This document shows positions 9,206-17,860 of a DNA stretch of 64,000 bases, one piece after another. Under the pieces are notes generated by a model. The model saw nothing but the letters and a program-made list of their open reading frames with translations, was not told where the DNA came from and ran no database searches. This DNA comes from Methyloprofundus sp. (GTDB lineage: Bacteria; Pseudomonadota; Gammaproteobacteria; Methylococcales; Methylomonadaceae), in contig AP023240.1 in the NCBI GenBank assembly GCA_016592635.1, positions 3,885,630 through 3,949,629 on the forward strand, read 5' to 3'. The position numbers and the translations under genes are program-made. Every line of letters starts with the position of its first letter. Position 1 is the stretch's first letter.

Positions 9206-9943
9206 ATGACAATAACTGCAATTATTGGTGGCTCAGGGCTTACTCAACTGCCATCACTAAAAATCATTGAACAACAACAAATTGAGACCCCTTATGGTGC
9301 TCCCTCTTCTGCTTGTGCCCTAGGCGAAATTTATGGGCAGAAAGTTATTTTTCTTGCGCGACACGGTGATCCACACACTATTGCACCACACAAAATTAAT
9401 TATCGAGCCAATCTATGGGCATTAAAACAAGCTGGTGCTGAACAAATCATTGCTGTTGCTGCTGTTGGCGGCATTACACCTGCAATGTACCCTGCTCGCA
9501 TTGCCATTCCTGAACAAATTATCGACTACAGTTATGGCCGTGAACATACTTTCTTTGCAGAGGATGAGCAAGCAGTACAACACATTGATTTCAGCTATCC
9601 CTACGACGAGGCGTTACGCCAACGCCTTATTCAAAGTGCAGCGAACCTTAATATTCAAGCAGATGGTGTCTATGGCTGTACCCAAGGTCCAAGACTGGAG
9701 TCGGCCGCAGAAATTATCCGCATGCAACGTGATGGCTGTGACTTGGTAGGTATGACAGGTATGCCTGAAGCAGCGTTAGCAAAAGAATTAGAAATCCCAT
9801 ATGCCTGTTGTGCCGTTATTGCCAATTGGGCTGCAGGCAAAGCAGAAGGTGAAATTACTATGCCGGAAATCCTTAAAAATTTAGAACAAGGCATGACTGA
9901 CACCGCAACATTATTACAACACTTCTTCTCAGGAAAAAGCTAA
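9206..9943 (+). CDS. mtiP: S-methyl-5'-thioinosine phosphorylase (MTAP/MTIP family)
   Basis: A 245-residue purine nucleoside phosphorylase of the MTAP family. Seen: AIIGGSGLTQLPSL at the N-terminus (phosphate site), FLARHGDPHTIAPHKINYRA (residues lining the phosphate and sugar sites), TQGPRLESAAEI and DLVGMTGMPEAALAKELEI. Gammaproteobacterial members next to hpt and nagZ usually split 5'-methylthioinosine, made by deamination of methylthioadenosine, into hypoxanthine and methylthioribose 1-phosphate. I assign MTIP over MTAP mainly on this neighbourhood. It lies 18 bases after hpt, and its stop overlaps the yicC start (TAATG). Confidence 0.85.
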   Translation: MTITAIIGGSGLTQLPSLKIIEQQQIETPYGAPSSACALGEIYGQKVIFLARHGDPHTIAPHKINYRANLWALKQAGAEQIIAVAAVGGITPAMYPARIAIPEQIIDYSYGREHTFFAEDEQAVQHIDFSYPYDEALRQRLIQSAANLNIQADGVYGCTQGPRLESAAEIIRMQRDGCDLVGMTGMPEAALAKELEIPYACCAVIANWAAGKAEGEITMPEILKNLEQGMTDTATLLQHFFSGKS

Positions 9944-10809
9944 TGACCTATAGTATGACGGCTTTCGCCAATAGCGAAGTTAAAGTTGACAATATTGCCA
10001 TTAACTGTGAATTACGCTCGGTAAATCACCGTTATTGCGATATCACCATCAAAACACCAGAGCGTTTCCGCTTTGCAGAAGATGCAATCCGACTCGCCAT
10101 TAATAAAAAATTAAAACGCGGCAAGATTGAATGCAGTCTAAGTTTTAAAAAGCACCACCTGACCGAACAAACTCTCAGTATCGACATGGAGGCAGTGCAA
10201 GCATTACTTGATAGTACCCAAGCTATTGAGCAATTAATGGTGACAGCAACTCCCTTTACAGCGCTTGATATACTTAACTTCCCAGGTATTCAAAAAGAAG
10301 CCGCCAGCGATAAAGATGCCTTACACAAAGCTTTAGTAGAGCTGATACAAACGGCAACAGATAAATTAATCGCCGCACGGCAGCGTGAAGGTGCTGAGCT
10401 AGAAAAATTAATTAGTGCCCGCTGCACCAGCATGCAGCAATATGTCAGTCAAGCAAAGCTACGTTTGCCAGTCGTATTATCTCACTTACGCTCAAAATTT
10501 AAGCACCATATTGCTGACCTGGTTGCCAACCCTGATTATGATCGAGTTGAGCAAGAAATGGTGCTATTAACCCAAAAGCTTGATGTTGATGAAGAGCTAG
10601 ATCGCCTAGAAACTCACATCCATGAGGTTTTACGAATTTTAACATTACATGAACCTATCGGCCGGCGATTGGATTTTCTTATGCAAGAAATGAATCGTGA
10701 AGCCAATACGCTGGGCTCTAAATCTGCCGATAAAGAAATGACGGGGATTTCTATAGAGCTTAAAGTGTTGATTGAGCAAATGCGTGAACAGGTGCAGAAT
10801 ATAGAGTAA
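9943..10809 (+). CDS. yicC: YicC family endoribonuclease
   Basis: A 288-residue protein with the YicC N-terminal domain (MTYSMTAFANSEVK, then CELRSVNHRYCDITIK) and the C-terminal DUF1732 region ending in DFLMQEMNREANTLGSKS and ELKVLIEQMREQVQNIE, the usual terminus. YicC proteins are oligomeric endoribonucleases that affect small-RNA turnover and stationary-phase survival. The gene starts on the stop of the preceding gene and is followed by a rho-independent terminator, so it closes the operon. In many gammaproteobacteria yicC lies beside gmk; here gmk is about 20 kb away. Confidence 0.93.
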   Translation: MTYSMTAFANSEVKVDNIAINCELRSVNHRYCDITIKTPERFRFAEDAIRLAINKKLKRGKIECSLSFKKHHLTEQTLSIDMEAVQALLDSTQAIEQLMVTATPFTALDILNFPGIQKEAASDKDALHKALVELIQTATDKLIAARQREGAELEKLISARCTSMQQYVSQAKLRLPVVLSHLRSKFKHHIADLVANPDYDRVEQEMVLLTQKLDVDEELDRLETHIHEVLRILTLHEPIGRRLDFLMQEMNREANTLGSKSADKEMTGISIELKVLIEQMREQVQNIE

Positions 10810-10830
10810 GATTTCACCCCAAATACACAC

Positions 10831-10856
10831 AAAGGCCGCTAACACGCGGCTTTTTG
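10831..10856 (+). terminator. Rho-independent terminator after yicC
   Basis: Stem GCCGC (10835-10839), loop of six, stem GCGGC (10846-10850), followed directly by TTTTT. An A-run before the stem extends pairing, so it may work in both directions. Confidence 0.78.
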
Positions 10857-10857
10857 G

Positions 10858-11196
10858 TTTAATCCAGTTGCACACCCCTCATAAATCACACAATTAATGT
10901 GTACCAACATGCGAATATAGAGGGCAAATAAAGCAAACATCCCAAATCGCCGCAAACAAATTCAAGCTACTTCTGTCAGTTTACTCCAGAGCCCCCTTCT
11001 AAAAATCATGTAGCCATGCAAATCCATTTGCCGAAATGGAAAGCCAGTGGTTCAGTGCGAGTCAATTTTTGAGATAGAGCTCTCAAAACTTTTGGTGAGC
11101 CACGCAGTGACGCACTAGCTATGTTATATTCCAACGACAATGGGTCTCTACCTGCTTGCTGCTATGAACTGGCTTAACACAAATACATGCTCTCTT
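10858..11196. other. Intergenic stretch without a recognised gene
   Basis: Between the yicC terminator and the broken small gene at 11197 I see no convincing reading frame, no RNA gene and no strong repeat. A short ORF could start at 11140 but its extra 19 codons before 11197 have no ribosome binding site. Confidence 0.5.
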
Positions 11197-11423
11197 ATGA
11201 ATGAAAGAACGATTGCAGAAAACTTAAGTCAGTTAGAGTCCCTATTACTTGAACTTAACACGCTGTCAAACTTTTTAACAACGTGTTGGTGGAAGCTCAG
11301 GATGAGAAACAAATACAATTGATTAGCGAATTAAGGTTAAAAATTGATACGCTTCAAAATATCATTTACGAATGTCACAAAAAAACGACGTACTTAATTG
11401 AGAAAAATAGCCAATCTCCATAA
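11197..11423 (+). pseudogene. Small coiled-coil-like gene split by a -1 frameshift in a T-run
   Basis: From ATG 11197 the first frame reads MNERTIAENLSQLESLLLEL and then NTLSN; after the run of five T at 11272-11276 a second frame continues NNVLVEAQDEKQIQLISEL and then RLKIDTLQNIIYE, ending with TAA at 11421-11423. Adding one T to the run joins both into a protein of about 75 residues with heptad-like leucines, and the second frame keeps the same helical, charged character. It may be a real loss of function, a sequencing error or a slippage site. No known family is recognised. It lies just before the chemoreceptor gene, on the same strand. Confidence 0.42.
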
Positions 11424-11581
11424 AAAGTACTATTGATATAAACTAAGGCATTCAGTTTATTTATGCACTAGGATCGACATATATACTGATGTTACTTGAT
11501 GTAAATAAACATTTGAAATTTCGAACCTTAGACCGATTAAAATAAAAATAAAAAAATTATTGATGGTTCAGGAGATAAATA

Positions 11582-14500
11582 ATGAAGATTAATATGCCGG
11601 TAACTGATCATGAAGTACATATGGCTGATGGTACTATTTTAGTAACAGAAACCGACACCAAAGGCATTATCACTAAAGCTAATGAGGCTTTTGTTGAAAT
11701 CAGTGGTTATAGTGAGCCTGAGTTAATTGGTAAAAATCATAACATTGTCCGTCACCCAGACATGCCACCCGAAGCGTTTGAGGATTTATGGTCAACAGTT
11801 AAAGCCCATAAACCTTGGGTAGGTATGGTAAAAAATAGATGTAAAAACGGTGATTATTATTGGGTAGAAGCCAATGTAACTCCCATTTATAAAAATGGCC
11901 AATATGTGGGTATTATGTCTTGTCGTTATGCGCCTAGCAGGGAACAGGTAAGGTCGGCAGAAGACCTTTATGACAAAATCAAAAAAAAGCAAGCTACCCT
12001 AGAAGAAACAGGCCTCTTGCATAAATTGAACTTTATTAAAAGGCTTTCATTTGGGCAGAAATTAGCGGCCATGGGATTTGCCCTATTGTTGCCTGCTTTA
12101 ATCTTGATAGCCATGCTGTTTTTGGAAAAAAATATAGCCATCGACTTTGCCAATAAAGAAATAAAAGGTTCTGAGTATTTGGTGCCTTTAAAGGGTTTTC
12201 TCTCGGATACGGCTAAACATAGGGGCTTAACAAATGCTTATTTTTCATCAGGCAATGCAGTGGATACCAGCTCTATTATGCAGACCAGAAGGCAAATTTT
12301 AGAAGCTATTAAAGCGGTTGATCATGTGGATGCTTTATATGGTGATGAGTTGTCTAGCAGTAAAGCATGGCAGTCGATTAAACAGCAATGGGCGCAATTA
12401 GAAGGGCGCTCATTAAAACTCTCAAAGAAGCAAAATTTTACTCAGCATACGGATTTAATAAATAATGTCTTAGCGCTTTTTGTGCAGGTGGGAGATAGTT
12501 CGAATTTAATTCTTGATCCTGATTTGGATAGTTATTATCTTATGGATATGCAGGTAGTCAGGTTGCCCGAATTAATGGAAAACCTTGGGAAATTAAGAGG
12601 ATATGGTGCAGGGTTGGCTGGTCAAAGTGGTCTTACGCAAGCACAATTAATAAAGTTAGTGGTATTGAAAGAGAAAGTTGATGGCTTACTATCAGCTAGT
12701 CTGCATGATATTGGCACTGCTACCACAGAAAATGAGCAATTAGCACCAGTTTTTACTGATCAGAAAAATGACTTATCAAACCAAGTAACAATCTTTTTGA
12801 CAAAGGTTGATCAATTAATGACTGCACCTAGTACAGTTTCTGCAAAAAAACTCTTTAGTCAGGGAACGGCAGCAATTGCAGCGACAAATAGTTTAGCCGA
12901 CACAACGGCAGTTAACCTTAAGAAGCTGCTGGAAATAAGGAGCGCGGGATTTAGCCAAAGTTTATATATTGGTATGGCAAGCATCACTTTATTGATAATG
13001 GTCGTGGTGTTCCTAGCTTATCAATTACTGCGTTATTTTAAAAAGCAAACGAGTGATATTTCAGGTGTCTTTTATCGCTTAACAGATGGCAAATATAGAA
13101 ACACATTAGATTTGACTGCCAATGATGAATTTGGTGCCATGTTGCAGGCTTTGCAATCGATGCAAGTCAAATTGAATGTTGACTTGGCAGAAGCTAAAGA
13201 ACTGGCAAATACTGGGCAGCGCATTCAACAGGCATTAGATAACGTTGAATCATGCGTGATGGTGGCAAATAATAATCTTGAAATCATCTATATGAATTCA
13301 ACCGTTCAGAAGATGTTTAAAAATGCAGAGGCAGACATACAAACACAACTACCTAATTTTAAAGCTGATGCATTATTAGGTGCAAACATAGATCAATTTC
13401 ATAAAAATCCGGCGCACCAAAGGGGGTTGATACCGACCTTGACAGGTACATTCAAATCTAGTCTTGAAATTGGTGGCAGACATATGGATTTTGTTGCCAA
13501 CCCTGTAACTAATGATGCTGGTGAACGTATTGGTACAGTTGTTGAATGGCGAGATAAAACTCATGAAGTTAAAATCGAGCAAGAAATAGAAGCCATTGTT
13601 GAAGGTGTAAAAGTCGGGCAATTAAGTGCGCGCATTGAGATGGCTGATAAAGAAGGTTTTTTTAAAAAGTTAAGTGGTGGCATCAATGAGCTGACTGATG
13701 TAATAGAGCGTGTATTTTCAGATGTATCAAGCACCATGGAAAGCATGGCTATGGGGGATTTGACGAATCAAATTGATAATGATTACGAAGGGACGTACTT
13801 GGACTGCAAAAATAATATCAACGTATCGCTAGGTCAAATAAGTGAAATTGTTAGTCAAATTAATGAATCTGCTAGATTTATTAAAAATTCTTCACAAGAG
13901 GTAGCCAGTGGTAATAACAATCTATCTCAGCGTGCTGAACAACAAGCATCTAGCTTGGAAGAAACGGCATCCAGTATGGAGGAATTAACCAATACGGTTA
14001 AAAATAATGCCGATAATGCGCAACAAGCAAATCAAGTAGCGACAACTGCAAGGCAACTGGCGGAGCAGGGTGGGAGTATTGTTAGTTCAGCCATTGCAGC
14101 GATGCAAGAAATTAATGTAAGCAGTAACAAGATAGCAGAGATCATTGGTGTAATTGACGAAATTGCTTTCCAAACCAATTTATTAGCATTAAATGCCTCA
14201 GTTGAAGCGGCGAGAGCGGGAGAGCAAGGCAGAGGCTTCTCAGTTGTCGCAACAGAAGTGAGAAACCTTGCGCAACGAAGTGCTACTGCAGCAAAAGAAA
14301 GCAAAGAGTTGATACAGACCAGTGTCCTAAAAGTCAGATCGGGTACTGATTTTGTTAATGAGACTGGCAAGTCGCTAAATGAAATAGTGATAGGTGTTAA
14401 GAAAGTGAGTGATATCGTTGCAGAAATAGCTGCAGCCAGTGAGGAGCAGTCGCAAGGTATTGAACAAGTTAACCAAGCAGTCTCGCAAATGGATGAAATT

Positions 14501-15124
14501 ACCCAACAAAATGCGGCATTAGCAGAACAGGCTTCGGCCGCAAGTGTATCAATGAGCGACCAATCAAATAGTATGGCTCAGTTACTTGGTTTTTTTAAAG
14601 CAGGTTTGCCTGGCAATGCGCAACCTCATAGTCACAGTCAAACCTCTTCCCGCAGTAATACCTTAGATTTTGCATCAGCACGAAGTAAACACCTATCTTG
14701 GAAGGCTCGTTTAAGAAATTTCCTTGATGGTAAAGAAGCCTTAACCCTAGATCAGGCTGTCTCACATAGGGACTGCGATTTGGGTAAGTGGCTATATTCA
14801 ACAGGTATGTCTACTTATGGATATTTGCCTGCAATGGTCGAAATGGAAAAGTTGCATGCCCAAATGCATGGAATAGTTCAGTCTTGTATAAAAAACCAAG
14901 ACAAAGGCAATACACGGGGTGCTACACAAGACTACTCAACAGTATCAGACCTATCAACCAAAATCGTAGAATTATTGACAGTGGTAGAGGAGAACGTATC
15001 GGGAAATATGAATGCAGCAGCTAAACCAGTAACCCAATCTCGAAGTGCAAATCCTAATCCGGCACAAACTTATACACCAACACCAAACTCACCTGCTGAT
15101 GAGGATGAATGGGAAGACTTTTAA
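11582..15124 (+). CDS. Methyl-accepting chemotaxis protein with PAS sensors, CZB domain and CheR-docking tail
   Basis: An 1180-residue chemoreceptor with ribosome binding site AGGAG before the ATG. An Aer-like PAS domain (about 10-125, with NIVRHPDMP and GDYYWVEANVTPI) precedes a first membrane helix (about 163-183). The periplasmic sensor that follows contains KHRGLTNAYFSSGN, like nitrate/nitrite-type helical bundles. After a second helix (about 460-485) come a HAMP, a second PAS (about 550-660), a further HAMP and the signalling hairpin with EIAFQTNLLALNASVE near 860. Residues about 1040-1110 form a chemoreceptor zinc-binding (CZB) domain with the H...C...H...H pattern (SHRDCDLGKWL, KLHAQMHG). 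The C-terminus is EWEDF, matching the CheR-docking pentapeptide pattern xWExF. Confidence 0.93.
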   Translation: MKINMPVTDHEVHMADGTILVTETDTKGIITKANEAFVEISGYSEPELIGKNHNIVRHPDMPPEAFEDLWSTVKAHKPWVGMVKNRCKNGDYYWVEANVTPIYKNGQYVGIMSCRYAPSREQVRSAEDLYDKIKKKQATLEETGLLHKLNFIKRLSFGQKLAAMGFALLLPALILIAMLFLEKNIAIDFANKEIKGSEYLVPLKGFLSDTAKHRGLTNAYFSSGNAVDTSSIMQTRRQILEAIKAVDHVDALYGDELSSSKAWQSIKQQWAQLEGRSLKLSKKQNFTQHTDLINNVLALFVQVGDSSNLILDPDLDSYYLMDMQVVRLPELMENLGKLRGYGAGLAGQSGLTQAQLIKLVVLKEKVDGLLSASLHDIGTATTENEQLAPVFTDQKNDLSNQVTIFLTKVDQLMTAPSTVSAKKLFSQGTAAIAATNSLADTTAVNLKKLLEIRSAGFSQSLYIGMASITLLIMVVVFLAYQLLRYFKKQTSDISGVFYRLTDGKYRNTLDLTANDEFGAMLQALQSMQVKLNVDLAEAKELANTGQRIQQALDNVESCVMVANNNLEIIYMNSTVQKMFKNAEADIQTQLPNFKADALLGANIDQFHKNPAHQRGLIPTLTGTFKSSLEIGGRHMDFVANPVTNDAGERIGTVVEWRDKTHEVKIEQEIEAIVEGVKVGQLSARIEMADKEGFFKKLSGGINELTDVIERVFSDVSSTMESMAMGDLTNQIDNDYEGTYLDCKNNINVSLGQISEIVSQINESARFIKNSSQEVASGNNNLSQRAEQQASSLEETASSMEELTNTVKNNADNAQQANQVATTARQLAEQGGSIVSSAIAAMQEINVSSNKIAEIIGVIDEIAFQTNLLALNASVEAARAGEQGRGFSVVATEVRNLAQRSATAAKESKELIQTSVLKVRSGTDFVNETGKSLNEIVIGVKKVSDIVAEIAAASEEQSQGIEQVNQAVSQMDEITQQNAALAEQASAASVSMSDQSNSMAQLLGFFKAGLPGNAQPHSHSQTSSRSNTLDFASARSKHLSWKARLRNFLDGKEALTLDQAVSHRDCDLGKWLYSTGMSTYGYLPAMVEMEKLHAQMHGIVQSCIKNQDKGNTRGATQDYSTVSDLSTKIVELLTVVEENVSGNMNAAAKPVTQSRSANPNPAQTYTPTPNSPADEDEWEDF

Positions 15125-15178
15125 AAGGCAGACTGTCAGCACTATCAAGATTACTTCAAACGTCTAGCCGCTATGTAT

Positions 15179-15318
15179 CGCAACTACTATCAGTGCAGGC
15201 ATTAGTGGTTTAGATGCCTTTGAATGAGAAGGTAGCAATTCAACAATTATTTAAAGAACCTGATGAAGCCATGTATAACGCTAAAGCTTCAGGGGGAAGT
15301 AAGCTCTGTTTAATTTAG
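15179..15318 (+). pseudogene. Degraded C-terminus of a GGDEF domain
   Basis: One frame gives ITTISAGISGLDAFE and a second, shifted frame gives NEKVAIQQLFKEPDEAMYNA followed by KASGGSKLCLI and a stop at 15316-15318. Together they match the end of a GGDEF domain (pattern: vTiSiGia, then AD.AlY.AK..G.n). The earlier part with the active site is missing. This is a remnant of a lost diguanylate cyclase gene lying just downstream of the chemoreceptor. Confidence 0.5.
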
Positions 15319-15391
15319 TCTAGATTTCTTTGGAGTTTTCTGCAATAACAAACTAGAGCCGCTAACTTATACTTCCCGTGGCATTTTTGCG

Positions 15392-16222
15392 TTAATGCTG
15401 ATGCCCTTGCCCATGATCTTGGGCAAATTGTCGATAACTGCAGCCATCACATTCCATCATATGCTCTGCTTGTCCACTGATAACAGCTAATACTTTGGCA
15501 TCTAAGCTCGCAAAAATCTCAGGTTCAAAACCAAAATATTGCCCTAAACCAAAACTAATTTGTGGATACTGGCTTTGCAATCGTTCAAACTGCTTGCTAA
15601 TACGATTAATCAACGTACCGGTAAATAGGTAATAAGGCAAAATACAAATTTGGGTCATGCCTAATTTGACTTGCCTTTGTACCGCAGTTTCCAAGCGCGG
15701 AAAGGTAATGCCAGTAAACGCAATATCAACTAACTCATGCTGGGTATCTTCCCATAACCAACGGGCCATTTTAGCGACTTCGCCATTAGCTACTTTATCT
15801 GATGAACCCCGCCCTAAGACAATAACACCTGTTGTTTTCGGGTCTGGCGCATCTAAAGTCGACATCACATTCTGCAAGCTGCGTTTTAAAATGGTCAATA
15901 CCCCAGTACTTGCACCAATATGCGCTGCATAAATAAATTCAACTTGTGGATGGCGTACTTTTGCTTTAACCAAATACTCGGGAATTTCCATTTTGACATG
16001 CCCAGCAGCATTGAGAATTAACGGCACTACAATCACTTTTTTAGAACCCTTGGCAGCAAGGTCAAAACCTGCATCTAACAAAACATCAGCAAACTCAATA
16101 AAGCAAACCTCAATACGCCAATCCGGGTGCTGCGCACGCCACTGTTCTGCAAACGCCTCTATCTCAATATTACCCTGTAACGCACGCGAACCGTGCCCAA
16201 CCAATAAAACTGTATGTTGCAT
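15392..16222 (-). CDS. cbiX: Sirohydrochlorin cobaltochelatase CbiX, long form
   Basis: A 276-residue protein with two chelatase halves. The first keeps the catalytic GHGSR (His near residue 10) and LNAAGHVKMEIP; the second has GRGSSD and PYYLFTGTL in the equivalent places, so only the N-terminal half keeps both metal-handling histidines. The C-terminus reads MECDGCS followed by QDHGQGHQH. This MxCxxC motif plus a His-rich tail matches the long-form CbiX of Bacillus megaterium, where it binds an Fe-S centre and metal. It inserts cobalt into sirohydrochlorin, the first committed step of the cobalt-early route. It lies three bases after cbiF, in one operon. Confidence 0.9.
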   Translation of the reverse strand: MQHTVLLVGHGSRALQGNIEIEAFAEQWRAQHPDWRIEVCFIEFADVLLDAGFDLAAKGSKKVIVVPLILNAAGHVKMEIPEYLVKAKVRHPQVEFIYAAHIGASTGVLTILKRSLQNVMSTLDAPDPKTTGVIVLGRGSSDKVANGEVAKMARWLWEDTQHELVDIAFTGITFPRLETAVQRQVKLGMTQICILPYYLFTGTLINRISKQFERLQSQYPQISFGLGQYFGFEPEIFASLDAKVLAVISGQAEHMMECDGCSYRQFAQDHGQGHQH

Positions 16223-16224
16223 TC

Positions 16225-17010
16225 TTATTCCTGATTTTTAGTTGCTTTACGAAAACGGTGACTAAACTGCGCATCATATAATTTAGATTTTTTAAGCTCT
16301 GGCCATTGCCTAGCTCCAATTGCCGGACTGGCAATAATCATGGCCTGCGCATTAATACCCGCTTGTTTGCACTGTTCTTTAATCGTTGCCAGCGTGCCAC
16401 GAATAATTTGCTGCTCTTCTGGCCAACTCGCCTTATGCACCACCACAATTGGCGACTCATCTTGCCAGCCTGCGATTAACAAATCTTCACGGACTTTTTT
16501 TAGTAGAGTAATTGATAAATATAAACACAGCGTACAATGATGCTGGCCTAGCTCTGCTAACGACTCTCCTTCCGGCATGAGCGTACGCCCTTCCACCCGG
16601 CTAAAAATAACGGTTTGGGTTACCTCGGGTAATGTGAGTGATTCTACTGCACAAGCTGCAGATGCCATAGCCGACGTGACCCCAGGAACCACACCAATAT
16701 CAATACCAGCCTTATCTAAAGGCTGCACCATCTCAATTAGCGCCCCATACAAGCCAGGATCACCCGTTTGTAAACGAATAACAGTGGTGTCACCAACAGA
16801 CTGCTGTATTAGCCAATTCGTAATGTCTTCTAAAGTCATGCCCTTAGAATCTTGGATGACACAAGATGCTGGAGCCCATTGTGTAGCGGCTTTAGAAACT
16901 AAAGAACCCGCATATAAAATTGCATCTGCTTGTGCAATTAGCTTTTGTGCTTTTAGCGTTATTAATTCAGGGTCACCTGGCCCTGCGCCAACAAACCAAA
17001 CTTTGGCCAT
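16225..17010 (-). CDS. cbiF: Cobalt-precorrin-4 C11-methyltransferase CbiF/CobM
   Basis: A 261-residue SAM-dependent tetrapyrrole methylase. The glycine-rich N-terminal motif is VWFVGAGPGDPELITLKA. Next come LYAGSLV, then VIRLQTGDPGLYGAL (SAM loop), and VVPGVTSAMASAACA. The LYAGSLV-type start and the overall length fit C11-methylases rather than CbiH or CbiL. It adds a methyl group at C11 of cobalt-precorrin-4. The gene is upstream of cbiX in a two-gene leftward operon, about 6 kb from the main cobalamin operon. Confidence 0.92.
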   Translation of the reverse strand: MAKVWFVGAGPGDPELITLKAQKLIAQADAILYAGSLVSKAATQWAPASCVIQDSKGMTLEDITNWLIQQSVGDTTVIRLQTGDPGLYGALIEMVQPLDKAGIDIGVVPGVTSAMASAACAVESLTLPEVTQTVIFSRVEGRTLMPEGESLAELGQHHCTLCLYLSITLLKKVREDLLIAGWQDESPIVVVHKASWPEEQQIIRGTLATIKEQCKQAGINAQAMIIASPAIGARQWPELKKSKLYDAQFSHRFRKATKNQE

Positions 17011-17126
17011 ATATTAACTACTCCTAAGCTCATAGAATACAAGGGATTGACGGTAATTTTACCTGCGCCATTCTATCATAAAGTACTTAGCCGCTATTGC
17101 TTATTATACGCAAAACCCATACCCTG

Positions 17127-17741
17127 CTAATAATTAGGGATGTTCATGCCTTGCTGCACTGCTGGCCTTAGTTTCAATTGCTCTAACCAGCGCATAAGAT
17201 TTTTATACTCAGTTAATATTTCTGCTTGAGATATAACAGCTGGCAAAGCTGTTATATCAGCAATACTATAGCTGGCACCCGCCAAAAACTCTTGCTCAGC
17301 CAATTGCTGATCAAAAAATTGATATAGTTTATGAATACGCACCCTTAACTGCTCTGCCGCTTGTTTTTCATGAGGCGTAATAAGTTGCTGCAAATAAAAT
17401 GCACTGAACAAAGTTGAGCCTATATCAATTGCATGGAAATTCATCCACTCATACATTTTTGCTCTTTCTGCTAAAGTCTTTGGTATCAATAACTGAGTTT
17501 TTTCAGCCAAATATTGCAAAATTGCCACTGATTGCGTCAGTACCAAGGGAGATGAGCTGCCTTGCTCATGATCCACTAAAACGGGGATTCGAGCACTAGG
17601 ATTTAATTTTAAAAAATCAGCATGGTGCTGCTCACCTTGCATCAAATTAATATGATGCGCAGTATAAGCCAGCCCTGTTTCCTCTAACATTATCGAAACC
17701 CGCTGGCCATTAAACGTTTTTTCTGTGTATAAATCTATCAT
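17127..17741 (-). CDS. Glutathione S-transferase family protein (YfcG/Nu-class-like)
   Basis: A 204-residue protein. The thioredoxin-fold half (MIDLYTEKTFNGQRVSIMLE, then NPSARIPVLVDHE with the conserved cis-Pro, and LTQSVAILQYLAEKT) is followed by the helical half with LAGASYSIADITALP. The N-terminus resembles Nu-class disulfide-bond oxidoreductases such as YfcG. I start at the ATG at 17741, preceded by GGAG; a longer frame to 17891 would run through the operators of the divergent regulator and is unlikely. It is divergent from a TetR gene and is the likely target of that repressor, a common layout for electrophile detoxification. Confidence 0.87.
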   Translation of the reverse strand: MIDLYTEKTFNGQRVSIMLEETGLAYTAHHINLMQGEQHHADFLKLNPSARIPVLVDHEQGSSSPLVLTQSVAILQYLAEKTQLLIPKTLAERAKMYEWMNFHAIDIGSTLFSAFYLQQLITPHEKQAAEQLRVRIHKLYQFFDQQLAEQEFLAGASYSIADITALPAVISQAEILTEYKNLMRWLEQLKLRPAVQQGMNIPNY

Positions 17742-17777
17742 CTTATTATCTCCAAAGTTATTGAACAAAAAAAACAA

Positions 17778-17827
17778 ACCAACCAGTCTGTTTTTAAAAT
17801 AAGCATAGCAAAGACCAACTGGTCTGT
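17778..17827. promoter_or_regulatory. TetR-type operators between gst and tetR
   Basis: AGACCA-AC-TGGTCT at 17812-17825 is a perfect 6-bp inverted repeat. A related copy, ACCAACCAGTCTGT at 17778-17791, matches 12 of 14 bases of ACCAACTGGTCTGT at 17814-17827. The two lie 36 bp apart in direct orientation. Location between two divergent genes supports control of both by the adjacent TetR protein. Confidence 0.65.
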
Positions 17828-17860
17828 CTATACTGCCATTAATTCCTTTTGAGTAATAAT

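Noticed and set aside
11513..11540. Sigma-28-like promoter before the chemoreceptor (ACCGATTA preceded by TGAA).
   Set aside because: Only 6 of 8 bases match at -10 and the spacing to the -35-like bases is one short.
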